Source: Erigeron canadensis
Taxonomy: Eukaryota; Streptophyta; Magnoliopsida; Asterales; Asteraceae
Assembly: GCF_010389155.1 (NCBI RefSeq)
Contig: NC_057765.1
Span: forward strand, 39,141,559 to 39,205,558
Direction of reading: 5' to 3'
Length of the DNA: 64,000 nt
Shown: piece by piece, positions 22,601 to 34,563 of the stretch
How the letters are laid out: the number at the start of each line of letters is the position of its first letter
How positions within the stretch are numbered: the first letter of the stretch is position 1
Translations under genes and position numbers: made by a program
Notes under the pieces: model-generated
What the model was told of the DNA's origin: nothing
The model's input: only the letters and a program-made list of their open reading frames with translations
Databases searched by the model: none

Positions 22601-24075
22601 TGTTGACATCAATTCCAGTTGCAAAACGAGGGAGTATATCAATTGCATCAGCTATATTTTGATCTTGATTTTCAACATACCCTGCATCTTTGTTCTGCAA
22701 GGTGAACCAATGGGACCGATATCAATTAAAAAAAAACAAGAACGAAGACATATATAACTTGCATCAGGTCTTACTGAATCCATTCTCCTAGATTTTCATC
22801 ATGCCAAGAAGGAAACAATTACATCATTATTACTGTTTGAGTCGATTAAACTTCCGCAACAAGTGAAAGCAATTTTTCCTGCGACACTTCAGCAACATCT
22901 GAGCTTAAACTTAGATTGTTTCTCAGCAACAGTAAGTTACCTATAATGAATTGGCAAAATTCAATAATCAGGATACACTTTTTATATCCATATTTCACCA
23001 GATTAGTATAAAAACAAAAACACAAAAACCCACTCTAACTCCATCCCATCCGGCCCATGAATGGTCACAGTTACAAGCTATATTTTACAAACATGTGATA
23101 TTCCTTAAAGATGACACAAACAAGCTGATCACCAAAATGCAGTCAGATTAATTATAAGCAATGCAAAAAGTTACATTATATAATTAAATCATAATCAGTT
23201 ATCCCCAATCCGAACCTAATATGCACATCCAGATTCATAAAACGTACACTAAATCAAACTTAAATTAAGTCACAAAACTGTCTAACCTCCCTAACAATTG
23301 AATTATAAACGATTATAACATATATACAACATACAAGCAATGTCTGACAAACAATATCCAAGTGTGTGTATGAACATTAAATTTCAGCACAATTAAAAAC
23401 GCTAGATAAGGTAAAACAGTAATACGCAGCTAGATCAGCAATTTAAATAGATATCATCAACTTAACTCATAATCGCTAATCCAATTCCATGAAATCATAA
23501 GCTAGATATAGCCTAATTACGTCCATAACTTTCTAACATCCCCTAACGGTATACATATAAACCATTTCTGCACAATCAGAAGCTCTAAATATAGTAAAAG
23601 AGCAACTATCAACAGATTCAACTACTTAATAGGACTATTAAATCAATTTAAGCTCATAACCGCTCATTGTTATTCGTAAACCGCACGCTATCTCTAACCT
23701 AATTATGTCACACAACAGTCTATCATCCCTACCGATCAAATCATCAAAAAATTATTACTTAATTACAAGTTTACAACATACATAGATGATAGATACATAT
23801 ACATCAACAATATATAACAACATATATAAACATAAATTTATATATGGATACAGATACAGAATATAAATATAGATATATAGATATATAATCAATTGCAGTA
23901 GAATTAGAAACCCTAGGAGGTATAAATGATTACAAATAGCAAGAAGAGGACACGGTCCGTTGTCGATTTGAAGTATAATCGGTGTATCTCTTCCAAAAAA
24001 CTGAATCACTTTAGTTTTATGCATCAAATCTTTAACCGTAGAAGTATCCTCTCGCTCTACAGCCGGCGACGCCAT
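19692..24075 (-). pseudogene. MINDY (DUF544) deubiquitinase gene with two frameshifts
   Basis: MINDY enzymes are cysteine proteases that trim K48-linked ubiquitin chains. Twelve exons with GT-AG borders can be read on the minus strand: 24075-23934, 22940-22823, 22694-22588, 22433-22344, 22226-21410, 21299-21245, 21129-21048, 20942-20862, 20635-20543, 20432-20383, 20252-20123 and 19778-19692. Key words are NGPCPLLAI (catalytic Cys42), SSDVAEVSQEKLLSLVAE, VENQDQNIADAIDILPRF, CHGWIVDPQ (catalytic His region), NELCVFFRNSHFNTMFK, and LATDLGYINQPDLVWEKL. A Gln-rich tail (ALQQQEFEQHQQRQQPQ) and the C-terminal CNVM follow. Exon 2 (118 nt) breaks frame near 22851 and exon 4 (90 nt) near 22412, each by one missing base, while all other junctions keep phase. 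Without these losses it would encode about 617 residues. It is either a recent pseudogene or carries two assembly errors. Confidence 0.85.
21390..21409. repeat. (AT)n tract at the exon 5 donor
   Basis: A short dinucleotide tract immediately follows the predicted donor (GT at 21409-21408) of MINDY exon 5. Length changes here could affect splicing. Confidence 0.8.
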
Positions 24076-24300
24076 TACCGGAGGGAAGTTGTTGTGTGAG
24101 ATAGATAGATAGATATAGAATAGTGTATATATATCTGTGTGTTTTTGATGGTGAAGTTAGTATGTGTGTGTGTTTTTTAAAAAGGTCAAATGAAATTGAA
24201 AGAACGCGGATTTGGTGTAGAGAATCTGGTGATCGGAAAATGAGAGTTTGGTTTATGTAGGGACGGTGTGAAGGAGGGAGAAAATCTAGAATTTAATTTT
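24076..24300 (-). promoter_or_regulatory. Probable 5' flank of the MINDY-type gene
   Basis: The 225 bases upstream of the ATG contain gataga repeats and GT-rich words, and probably include the 5' untranslated region and proximal promoter. No specific element can be claimed. Confidence 0.3.
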
Positions 24301-24435
24301 GGATCTTCTTGTTATTATATAAAAGTGACCCTTATATTTTGTAAGTTTTGACACTTTTTTTTCTTTAATGTTGGTATTGATATTGATGTCAAGAAATGTG
24401 AAACTGTATGTTCGAACACACCGGACACAATACTT

Positions 24436-24970
24436 TCTTTTTTTTGAACAGGGACCTATGATGCACTGAAACTCTAAACATATAGGCGTACCCGTTTTTG
24501 AAACTTCATGGAAACCGAAACGCGTACGAAACGTTTCCTTGAAGTTTCTATATGCACCGAAACGTTTCTATGAAGCTTTCCATACCGAATCTAATTAATA
24601 TTAGGATTCCAATGAGCTTTTTTTAATCCAAAAACGAATGGCATCTTGCGACTATGCATACCCCAAACACAAACCAACTACGTTATACAGTTGAGATCAC
24701 TATCAGACTTTTTCTATTCCAAAATTGATTAGTAATAATTTAATCCGTGATCATCGGTCACCATCAAACATATATTATTAAATTATACATATGTAATTAT
24801 ACATAATATCTCAAGTATCAAGTCTCTCTCTATACAAAATCAATATATTTTTATTATTTTATATTTTTATTGACGTATTTTTGTCGTACCCGTATCCTAA
24901 ATTTTTTTAGTTTTGTCGTTTCTCGTTCCCGTATCCCTTTGCCGTATCCGTTTCGGTGCTACATAGACCG
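24436..24970 (-). mobile_element. Retroposon with 13-bp target duplication
   Basis: The 13-base word ggacacaatactt flanks the segment exactly (24423-24435 and 24971-24983). Directly after the left copy comes a T-run (tctttttttttg), which is a poly(A) tail on the minus strand. A long target duplication plus a terminal A-tail indicates target-primed retrotransposition (SINE, LINE 3' fragment or processed transcript). The body repeats words such as ccgaaacg and cccgtatcc. I see no reverse transcriptase or clear pol III boxes. Confidence 0.7.
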
Positions 24971-25511
24971 GGACACAATACTTATATGACTATATGTCTA
25001 TATCAGGAGTAAAGTTATGTAGAATGTGTGTCTGTGATCTTTCGATTTAGTTATTGCCTTTATTAGTAACGAGATGAAATATGTTTGTCGATATAGAAAA
25101 AAGAATAGAAGTATATAGTATTTATGAGCCGTTTTCAATTTTGATGGATTGCATGTAACTTGTAACTAGTATTATGGCCCGGCCAACCATATATCCAGTT
25201 ACAGATGTACGTTGGTCTAAGGGTATGCTTTTGCATACCCCTCATGGTTATTTTCAATGGAAAATTTTGAAATTCTATAATTCCTATTGGCTATAATATA
25301 AGAGTGTATGTTCTGAATAAAAAGAGTGAACACCCCAAATATATATTAAATTTAGATAATATCTAAGAATTACTGCTGACCACTTATTTACCACTATTTT
25401 CTTAATATTTTATTTTTGACATGATTTTATAACGCATTATGTGATACTCATACAGTAAGTATGACAATCTAACATTAAATGAAACTATATTTTTGTTTTT
25501 ATAAATAATTA

Positions 25512-26516
25512 GGAGTAAGGGTGTAGGCGGCAAGTTTCATCGGCAAGAAGCATCAGCAAGTATCGGCAAATCGGCTACACTATAGCATATATATCGGCTT
25601 CTGTCGGCAAGTAAAATTGGCAAGCATTGGCAACAAGCATCGGTTAGTTTTGGCCGATGAAAAGGAACGTTAGTGAAGGCCACGTGGCCAAAGTGGCATG
25701 TGGTTTGTACTCTTTTTCTTCTTTTTTTTTTTTAATTTTCACCCCTCAACTTCTACATATATACAATTTTTTCAAAACACATAACTAAAACACATTTTAT
25801 TATTATTTAAAAAACATAGTTTACATTAAAAAAAACTCATAATTAAAAAAGACAATACATGATAAAAACACGAAATACATTGCGTACGATTTTACTCGTC
25901 ATCATCATCTCTGATAGACATACTTCCTAAGCCACGGTATTCGTAATCGTTGAGCCACCACTTGTCGTGTTGTGGGCATTTGACTTCCCACGTGCTTTTG
26001 CCTTCCCCGCAATTTTCGTGGTACGATTCGGCCCAAGTGCACTGGTCACCCAACGTGTGACCGGCCTTAAAAACATCGTCCACCACACTCTTGAAGTTGT
26101 TCATCAGAGACATTCCCTTCTGCATTCAACCTTATACATATTGACTGAAAGTGCTTACAGGTGTGAATACTTTTCGAAAAATGACCTTGTAGTTGATTAT
26201 GCGCCATGGAACTCCAGTCGTGTCCCTGTTGAATATTTCATTGATGTCGTGCCACACAGTCACGTCATACGCTCCCAACGGCCAAAACTAGTCATATGTG
26301 TTATACTTATTTGTAAAGTTAATGAAAGTTTAGGGTAGTTTTTGTAACTATTTTCTTGCCAAACAATTGGCAAAAAACACCACTACACCATCACTTTTAG
26401 CAAGTTTTGGCTAAATTTGGCTTGTTTTTGGCTAAGCCACTTGTCACACTCTCATTGGCTAAAAACTTGTCAAAACTTGCCAATTTGCTACACTTGTGGT
26501 ACTACACCCTTACTCC
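25512..26516. mobile_element. PIF/Harbinger-type nonautonomous element, copy 2
   Basis: Perfect terminal inverted repeats GGAGTAAGGGTGTAG and CTACACCCTTACTCC are flanked by TTA on both sides (25509-25511 and 26517-26519). The element is 1005 bp. Subterminal regions are rich in atcggc and ggcaag words on the left and ttggcta/cttgcc words on the right. It is related to 11324-12610 but has a different core. Confidence 0.85.
25892..26125 (-). CDS. Small open frame inside the Harbinger-type element
   Basis: A 77-codon frame (starts MQKGMSLMNN, contains CTWAESYHENC and KCPQHDKWWLNDYEY, ends DDDDE) has Cys, His and Trp in a pattern suggesting real protein ancestry. An in-frame stop separates it from a further open part up to about 26338 that reads VTVWHDINEIFNRDTTGVPW. 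It could be the decayed C-terminal end of a Harbinger accessory protein or a captured host fragment. I do not recognise the family. Confidence 0.35.
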   Translation of the reverse strand: MQKGMSLMNNFKSVVDDVFKAGHTLGDQCTWAESYHENCGEGKSTWEVKCPQHDKWWLNDYEYRGLGSMSIRDDDDE

Positions 26517-26519
26517 TTA

Positions 26520-27395
26520 GAGATCATGCACTCCAAAGACTGCTAATAATGATTTTAATACTTTTATTAAAAAAAAACTTCCTCACTTCAAACAAGTAGT
26601 TTTTACTTTTTATTCTTTAAATTTAGTAACTAATATTTTCAAACCATATCCTTTCAACAGAATCAAATAAACATGAACCGAAAGTTGGATTATAACAAAA
26701 ACATGAACCGAAAATCTACAAATAAACATGAATACTTGCCAAAAATTTTTGATTCTCAAAGGTGCCATGACTTAAACTTCTAAATCCGCCACTACATATA
26801 TCAACTTTAATGTGGGTTATAAATTTTAACATGTCAACCGTTATCATCAGACTAAGAAAAAACATCTAGTTAAACAATACACAATAAATCTTAACCACAA
26901 GTTTTTGGTAAGATTTACGGAGAAAAATAAAGTAGCAAACTTTTTTAGTAGATAAAACTAAAAGCTAAAAACTTTGATGGTAAAAAAACTAAGGTATTAT
27001 AAATTCTTAAAAAAGAAAAAATTAATCAGATAAACTTTAATGGTAAAAAAAAATTTAAAGATTTAATAGGTAAAATGTAAGATTTAAAATGTTAAGAAGA
27101 CAACCGTTAAAAAAAAAAGCATGTATGCAAGCTACTGAGCCAGCTGTCTGCTAGCTCACTATTCACGCGAAAATATTTTAAATAGATTATAATATAATGT
27201 GTACATTATCAGATAAATGAAACATTTATTTTGTAAATTCATTAAGAAAAACTACAATAGTCACAATTCATTGGTAAGATTTTGATCATGGGGATCCACT
27301 AGGGTTCAAATCTCACTTTTTATATTTGTAAGAGTGAATTATTAGGAAGGGTTTCCGAGAGTCTTGAGTTTCATCTCATGCATGTGTAGTTCGAG
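26520..27395. other. AT-rich intergenic DNA
   Basis: The stretch is largely A-rich. Near 27265-27345 the words ttggtaagatt and gggttcaaatctc resemble SINE A and B boxes. Its continuation may resume beyond the hAT insertion at 28063. No gene is visible. Confidence 0.35.
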
Positions 27396-28054
27396 CAGGG
27401 CCGGTCTTAAGGGTGGACGACGGGTCGAGGCCTGTTTTTTTAGGGAGCTGAATTTATTTTTTTTAATGTTATATATATAGGTTTTAGATAAAATAAAACA
27501 AGTATTGAAGTAAAACAGATAAAACAATATGTTTCTTTTCACTTAAAATCATCATGGATAATGAAAATCGCCGTGCATGATCAATTACTTCGTGAATCTT
27601 CGTACATCAATTTAATCATGATCTAAAGGTCAAGATCTTTACTTTAATACTTATTTTACAATAGATAACCCTATATATATAATATAAAATCAAAACTTTT
27701 ACCGTCTTATAAAGGGAAAAAAAAAGTTTAAGCAATCATAATAATTGAAGTCAAGCGGTACTCTCATTCTGTCAATGTGATCATAAATTTTCCTTGTCCC
27801 CACCTTTCTTTTAATTTGCATGTGATACTTTTCTTTTTGTTTTACTTTATGTAGATAAGATTAATTGCAAAATTTTATTTTACGATTTTGTATTTTTTTT
27901 TTAGTTATTTGAAGAATAATTTTTGTTATGTTTATTAATATAACATTTATCATCGTTGTTTAAAAAATATACATAGACATAATTTGTTGCACTTAGCCTA
28001 TGGGCCCTTTTTTGACGCTCGGCCAACACCTATAAATCTTCAGGGCCGAATCTA
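27396..28054. mobile_element. hAT element with 8-bp target duplication
   Basis: AGTTCGAG occurs at 27388-27395 and again at 28055-28062. The left terminus cagggccggtcttaag begins directly after it, and the right terminus (cttcagggccgaatcta) is a decayed inverted version. An 8-bp duplication with a CAGGGCCGG start is typical of a common plant hAT family. The 659-bp body is non-coding. Confidence 0.65.
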
Positions 28055-28062
28055 AGTTCGAG

Positions 28063-28422
28063 TTTCGCATACTGTCCAATTGAATGTTATTGTGGTGTCT
28101 CGAATGCTAACCGTTAACTATAAACTACTAACTTGTCGTTCAAAAATAATGAGTTTTTGGAAAAGGTACACCTCGTTTATTAGGCGTATACTAGAGACAT
28201 TTCACATTATACAATAAAATAATCTGAAGGATATTTGATAAGGAAAGTGATATTCGTTACATTTCTTTTGATGGATGTATCATGACTGCGCATTACTATC
28301 TTGTATAGTAAGTTATACAATGTGTATATTGTGGTACATTGATTAAAAAAGATGGTACGAATATCATTTTCCATTTGATAATATACTATTTTGGAAAAGG
28401 TATAACATCATCAGTGTTATTA
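28063..28422. other. AT-rich spacer
   Basis: Host DNA between the hAT element and the nested Helitron. The first 90 bases may be the second half of the SINE-like repeat interrupted by the hAT element. No gene was recognised. Confidence 0.3.
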
Positions 28423-28432
28423 TCTATACTCC

Positions 28433-28575
28433 TACGGTTGTCAATGGGTTGGGTCATGAGTTGGCGGGTTGAAAAACTCTGACCCTAACCCAACCCATTA
28501 AAAATTTCAGGTCAGAAATTTCAACCTTGACCCACAACCCGCCAACCCATGACTCAACCCATATGACCTGATAAG

Positions 28576-28612
<37 letters not shown>

Positions 28613-29037
28613 CGGAATAAATCAACCAATATAAAGCTCTATCATTGATGTGTACGTCGAAAATAAAAAGTACACAAAAAAGAACGAAATTCAAGGGTAT
28701 AATTAGAACTTGACACAAAGTTAATAAACTTAGTGTCTCACCAAACATGAGTTAGCATCTCACAAAATTTTGAATCATCCTCTTATTTAGATGTGAAATT
28801 AGGTTAGATTAGATATATAGAAAATGAGAATGAGGCGTATGGATAAGTAGATTGTGGAGTATAAGATATTATATATAAATCAATTTTTTTTAAGATATCG
28901 GGTTGGCGGGTCGACCTGACAACCCATCCCAGACCTAACCCGAAAATATTCAGGTTGACAGGTTGGCGGGTTGGTGGGTCGAAAATACCCAACCCTAACC
29001 TGACTTTTCTCGGGTTGGGTCAAGATTGACAGCCCTA
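28433..29037. mobile_element. hAT element nested in the Helitron 5' end
   Basis: TATACTCC is duplicated exactly on both sides (28425-28432 and 29038-29045). The termini tacggttgtcaat and attgacagcccta are imperfect inverted repeats. The 605-bp body has subterminal gggttgg/aacccaac words in both orientations and an (AT)n tract, with no transposase. Confidence 0.85.
28579..28610. repeat. (AT)n microsatellite
   Basis: An uninterrupted AT tract of about 16 units inside the nested hAT element. Confidence 0.95.
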
Positions 29038-29252
29038 TATACTCCCTTATAAAGAGTATTGAATTTCTTAAATTCGGCACTTTTTTTCTTCCCAAATTAC
29101 CCCTACTTAAACATAAACCCTTATATACCCTCCTTTCTACATCCGCACTAATCATTACGTACTCTCATTGACCTTCTATCACCCTCCACCACCGCCTTCC
29201 TTTTATATTAGCATCAGCTTCTAGCCGCTGCAAAGCGCGGGCACTATGCTCG

Positions 29253-29887
29253 TTAACCTAAAAAAAATGCTTTAAGTTCTCCGAACAATAAATATAGGGA
29301 AGATATATTTACACACCATTTACTGTTCATCTACACACCGCTTATACGCCCGTTTCATATAGAACTCTTTGTTTTAGTGTCGAAACCGCCTTGTATAAAG
29401 TAAAACAGGGAAAAAACGGTGTGTAAATAACTCTGCACTTTTGCACTGACATGTCAGAGCCTGACACCTCAGTTTCAGGTATATTAAAAACGTAATACGG
29501 ACCGTCACATACTTAAAACGGTGGATATTTTATATAAATTTTTACAAAAAGAGAGTAAAACAAAAAGTGTCCATGTATTGTCACTATTTATCACTTATGG
29601 TCCTTCTTTCTTAATATTTTTCAATATTAATTACTTACCATCCCCACGTTAACCCTATCAATAGGTGTCCCATAATTATCCACATACTATAAAACGGAAA
29701 GTATTTTACCTGGCTAATATAATACGGTCTGTATTAGATAAATGACATAAAAATCAAATCAATAGGTGTCCCCAAATTATCCGTATATTATAAAAGAGAG
29801 AGTATTTATGGCTGTTAGTCCATATTATATAAAACGACATAAAAAGTAACATTTTTTATAAAAAAAAATCAAATAAATTTGATATGT
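29253..29887. other. AT-rich spacer
   Basis: No gene was recognised. Two related phrases (aatcaataggtgtccc near 29655 and 29758) form a short imperfect direct repeat. Confidence 0.35.
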
Positions 29888-30480
29888 TACGGGTCAATAT
29901 GCTTCTCAAATGGGCTTATTGGTCCTTATGGGCCAAATTATGTTCATCATTTGTATAAATGGGTCAAATGGGTTGTATATGCACATCTTTTACTCGAATG
30001 GACCTAGTGGGCCTTCATACTCGTTTGATATTTCATGGTCCAAATGGGTTGTATGTGATCGTCTTTCACTCGAATGGGCCTAGCGGACCAAATTATGTTC
30101 ATCATTTGTATAAACAGGTCAAATGGATTATATGTGCTCATCTTTCAATCAAATGGGCCTATTGGCCCTACATACTCGTTTCATATCTCATGTGAGTCGT
30201 GTGTATGTATATATGGATATATGTATGTAATTTCCAAGAGATCCATATCGTTTGATATATCATGGGCCAAATGGGTTGTATGTGCTCGTCTTTCACTCGA
30301 ATGGGCCTAGTGGGCCATAGTATGTTCATCATTTGTATAAATGGATCAAATGGATTATATGTGCTCGTATTCAATCGAATGAGCCTATTAGGCCTACATA
30401 CTCATTTCATATCTCATGTTAGTCCTGTGTGTATATATGGATATATGTATGTAATTTCAAAAGATCCATATCGTTTAATA
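29888..30480. repeat. Tandem array, about 225-bp unit
   Basis: The word cgtttgatat recurs at about 30023, 30250 and 30473. The units share catggnccaaatgggttgta, tcactcgaatgggcctag and tatggatatatgtatgtaat. There are about two and a half units, and each contains smaller internal repeats of the aaatggg-gtatgt type. The array explains the overlapping open frames here. Confidence 0.85.
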
Positions 30481-31073
30481 TCTCTACCAAAGCTGATTAG
30501 ATGGGTGGGTTGGGTAACAGGTCATACCGGGATAGTGTTAGAACAAGCAACACTGGGTTTACCATGAAATTGTTTTTCCTAACCAATAGTGTGATGACAC
30601 AAATGTTATTCAATGCAAAAGAAGAGTAAAATGAACAACCCTTTATACCAAAGACGTTGGAAAAGTTGATATCTACTCTTCATCGGTCAATGCTGGTGTC
30701 TATATTTCCCCTCTTCCTTGCATGGTTTATTGTGGAAAGGTGAATTCAACAGCGTATACATTACATTTGGGACTCCCCAAACATATTAGATTATGCCTTT
30801 TTGATGTTGGGTGATAATTTCATTCCAAGCAAAAATGTAGATGGTATCAAGATGCTCGATGGGTACCTCCAGTTTTCAGCATCCAAGAATGTGTTGGGAT
30901 TGATAAAGTTATTTTATTTCATTGCAATAAGGATGGATTGAGTAATGAGTTAAAAAATGTTGGTCATAAAATGGTTGATCAAAGACACTTATAGTTAGTG
31001 TGTCAAAGTGTCTTTGTTTCAAAAAAAATAAAATTTATGTTTGTTATATTCTTTATATGTGTTGTTTGGATAG
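30481..31073. other. Spacer before the compound copia locus
   Basis: A minus-free open stretch near 30795-30950 reads MLGDNFIPSKNVDGIKMLDG in one frame, which looks protein-like, but I do not recognise it. It is probably an old gene or transposon remnant. Confidence 0.3.
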
Positions 31074-31078
31074 ATAAC

Positions 31079-31859
31079 TGTTGGAATATGATCACGTAAA
31101 ATGAACGTATGTCCGAAAAGTATTTAAGCCTACGGGGTCACACCTCAACGTAAATGTAACTATAATTAATTAATATATTAAATGTAATTTATTAATTAGT
31201 TTGATCATGAAATGATTAATTTAAATAAGTTAAAGGGTTAATTGTATTTAAAATAGTTAAAAGGAGGTTTAATTGTGAAATAAGTTAATTAGGGTTGGAT
31301 TCTAATTGTACTAAGGGGGGCCGGTTTTGAAGGCTCAATTAGAGGCCTTAATTTGACTTGATCACCAAGTCATTATGCCCTAATATTACCCTATAAATAG
31401 ATGCTTAAGTCTAAGGGTTTTTGCATCAATTCACACAAGAAAAATCCTCCTCTTTTTCCTTCTTGGTTTCGGTCGAACAAAACAAAAAAAACCAATCTTG
31501 TAAATTTGGTTTTGGCTTCATACGTATAACTTATATTAATATATTAGTATAAGTTTGCTCATGGATCATTGATTACACATTATCAATAGTTTGATTTGAT
31601 TGTGGAATTATTTTGGGTTACGACTTCAACCAAGGAAAAACACAACTGGGTTTGTGAGTTCGTGATCAAGTACTAGCATATATACATTCCAACGTTGTGT
31701 GTGTAATCGTAGAGAGGTTAATTTAAACCTTGTTCTTGCTTTAATCTCTCCAATATAAGGTACATATTCTATACTTTGGTTGATTAATTAACTACATAGA
31801 TCTTGTCTTCCGTTGCGTGCTTTGTGATTTAATTAGATAAATTGTTATATAACCCAACA
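31079..31859 (+). repeat. Element A 5' LTR
   Basis: The 781-bp LTR starts TGTTGGAATATG and ends ATAACCCAACA. Its last 526 bp (31334-31859) align with 45704-46229 end to end. By eye there are about 15 substitutions and a few one-base indels, so the insertion is moderately young. A TATA-like cctataaatag lies near 31390. Confidence 0.9.
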
Positions 31860-31874
31860 GTGGTATCACGAGCC
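31860..31874 (+). promoter_or_regulatory. Element A primer-binding site
   Basis: Immediately after the LTR, tggtatcacgagcc matches the plant copia primer site complementary to initiator methionine tRNA, with one extra C. Confidence 0.8.
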
Positions 31875-32279
31875 TACTATGTATGTTTTTTAATTACCAA
31901 TTAAATCAAAAATTGGAGGGGGGTTAGAGTTCTTGATCATGTGAATTTTTCGGCTATATATATATATATTTATATATATTTAAATTGATTTTTGTAATTT
32001 AATTACATTATTTAAATATGGAAAAAAGTTTTATTTAATATATATATATATAGTTCGAAATTCCAGAAAATTAAAAAAAAAATTGTTTTTTTTGGGTTCC
32101 TAATCCAAGTTTTGATTAATTAAACATGTTTAGGTGTTGTACCTTTATTTTTAATGATTAAAAAGAAGTAAAAATCATGAATTTTTCATGCAAATTGTTC
32201 ATGATTCTTACTTAGATATATTGATATGAAATCTTGATCATTAGGGTTTATTATGCTAGATAATTGAAGAATTAATTGT

Positions 32280-34443
32280 GTGACAATGTGATTATGCTTT
32301 GTGTGATTTTCTGTTTGACACCAGTTCACTAAAACGAGCATAACTAATCAACCGTAATGAGTTGGAAGTCGAATTTTGGACAGTCGATGCGTGACTCATA
32401 GGGCTACAACTTTAGTGTTTTGTGCTAATCCCAGTTCGGCCTTCTTCAGTGCCAGAATTGGTCGACAAGCTGCTGGATTTTCCAGATCAGCATCTTGTAA
32501 TTATGGTAGATAAATTTGTTATTAAATTTTTGGCTTACGCAATCAAAGAAACTTGATGTATGTGGTCTCTTTCCTTATGAAAGAGGAGCCAAATCTTATA
32601 CCATAGTGACCAAAATTAGGTTGATTACCTTAATTGTTAAATTGAAATTTAGTAAGTTACCTTAATTGTTAAGTTGTATATTTAGTAACTTACCTTAATT
32701 GTTAAGTTGTATTTTTAGTAAGTTTATTATTTTGCGTATTTATTGAGATATAAATTGTGATGAAAAATAGTTTTTGGAAAATATAAACTTGACTAAATCG
32801 AAATAGAGAGTTTTTAATAAAATTGGAGTCTTACAACCTTGAGATACACCGGCTCACCCATTTGAACAAACTCTAAAAGAGGTATAAGCCGGAGCGTGTC
32901 AGCCTACTAAAAGGGCGGGTTTTTAATTGCATCCATCGCAAACCTTTGCCCTTGCGCTTCTTTGTGAGTTCAAATGGAGCTATCGAGCTCTCTTGTGTTG
33001 TCAAGACTATAGAAATGATTTTATTAAATATTATGTTTTAGAAGATATGCATGAATCTTCGAAACATAACTTTTTGATCACACATCAAATTCTATGACCC
33101 AATAAACTTAAGTCATTTGCCATCCAATTTGTCAAGGACACATGGGGCTATTGTTTCACTCACTGGTGCACAGTGGTGAAATGGCAGTTGCATGGCAAAA
33201 CCCATTCACTGGTACACAATGGTGGTCAATTTTGCGCGTTCTTAGTTGGACTACTTAAAGCGAGTTAAGCGGTGAGACCTTGACTCGTGGCAAAAGATGG
33301 GACAAAACATGACTACATAATGATCACTTGATGAATCAAGTTGGTATCATAGCGATGAATCGCGTCAAATGTAGGTCCCATACTTACTAGGAATTGCACT
33401 AGTAATGCAGTTATTGATCGTCACTTACTTTTTAAGTGCAATCATTTCTAGCAGATCAACTGATGAAATGGATTGTATGTCAATTGGATCCTAGCCTTAA
33501 TGAAATTAATTGTTTAATTGTAAACGTTGGTAATTAATTTCCTAAGGATTTATTATTGAAAATACCGATAATTGAACTTTGTAAAAGGCAACAAATCCTT
33601 CACAAAACATACACCAATCGGCTTTCAGGTCGATGCTAGAAAGAGAAAACTTTCTGAAACCAATTTCAATGAATGTTTTGTCAATAGAGAATTGGTCTAA
33701 GAGTTGAAAAGAAAACTGATGTCATTTGAAACTCAGATGCCGCTATTCCTGATGCGAATGCCACTACTTTGCAGTTGGAAACATAAAATACTCGATACAA
33801 TAGACATATTGAGGTTGCTTATTTGATGCTACAAGCATGTCTCCCGAGTTTCAAAAAGCATTTCGGATTGCAAAATCCATGTGATATGATCAAATAACTC
33901 AAGTCTATGTACGGAAAACAAGTTGGAGTTGAATTACTCGAGCTAATTGAGTCACTCCATAACTTGAACACGAGTATGGGAAACCGGTAAGTGCTCATGT
34001 ACTCAAGATGAAGACTCACTTTGAGCATTATGGAAAGGTTAAAACTATGCATTTCTTCTGGCGATTCTTACAGGCATAAGAGACAATTGCAATTTACATA
34101 GCATAGTTGGACTTCATATCAAGTTGATTGAGTATGAAGAAAACCTTCCTAAGAAATCTGAGATACCCCAAGTTCTTATGATCAAGGGGGAATGGTTTAG
34201 AAAGCAAAACAACCGTAAAGCTAAAAGCAAGAACTTTGGTAAGAGAAAACAAAGTGTTTAGTCTCAAAACCTTAAGAGACCCTTTAGAAAAAGAAGCATA
34301 CGGCTAAAGACCAGTCTTGTCATCACTATGCTAAAGTGAGACACTGGAAGAGGAATTGTCCCAAGTATCTAGCTGAGTTGAACAAGAAGAAGAAGCAAGT
34401 TGGTTTAACCAGTTCTTCAAGTATCTTCTTAACTGAATTATAA
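32280..34443 (+). pseudogene. Element A gag, heavily decayed
   Basis: Only fragments can be read, with many stops. The nucleocapsid zinc knuckle is recognisable near 34315 (CHHYAKVRHWKRNC), but its second metal-binding Cys is Tyr. It ends with LNKKKKQVGLTSSSS before a stop near 34440. A full gag would form the particle that packages the element RNA. Confidence 0.6.
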
Positions 34444-34563
34444 GTGTTGATGAGATTGAAATGATAATTCAATGGCAAAAGAGTCGAGTTTAACTTGGAC
34501 TCTATCTATCTTTGACATTGTCATCTTGTTTAATTTTTGTCAAGAAACGCATTTAAAGACTTC

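Larger units (their letters stand above)
28423..29252 (+). mobile_element. Helitron split by a hAT insertion
   Basis: The 5' end TCTATACTCC follows an A (28422) and is interrupted after ten bases by a hAT element. It resumes at 29046 with cttataaagagtattg, restoring the familiar TCTATACT-TATAAAG start. The 3' end has the stem CCGC/GCGG (29225-29240) and terminal CTCG before a T. Without the insert and one copy of the duplication the Helitron is only about 217 bp. Confidence 0.75.

Noticed and set aside
29959..30567. Several similar open frames (MGQMGC type)
   Set aside because: They are produced by the 225-bp tandem array. Stops in most units and repetition argue against a gene.
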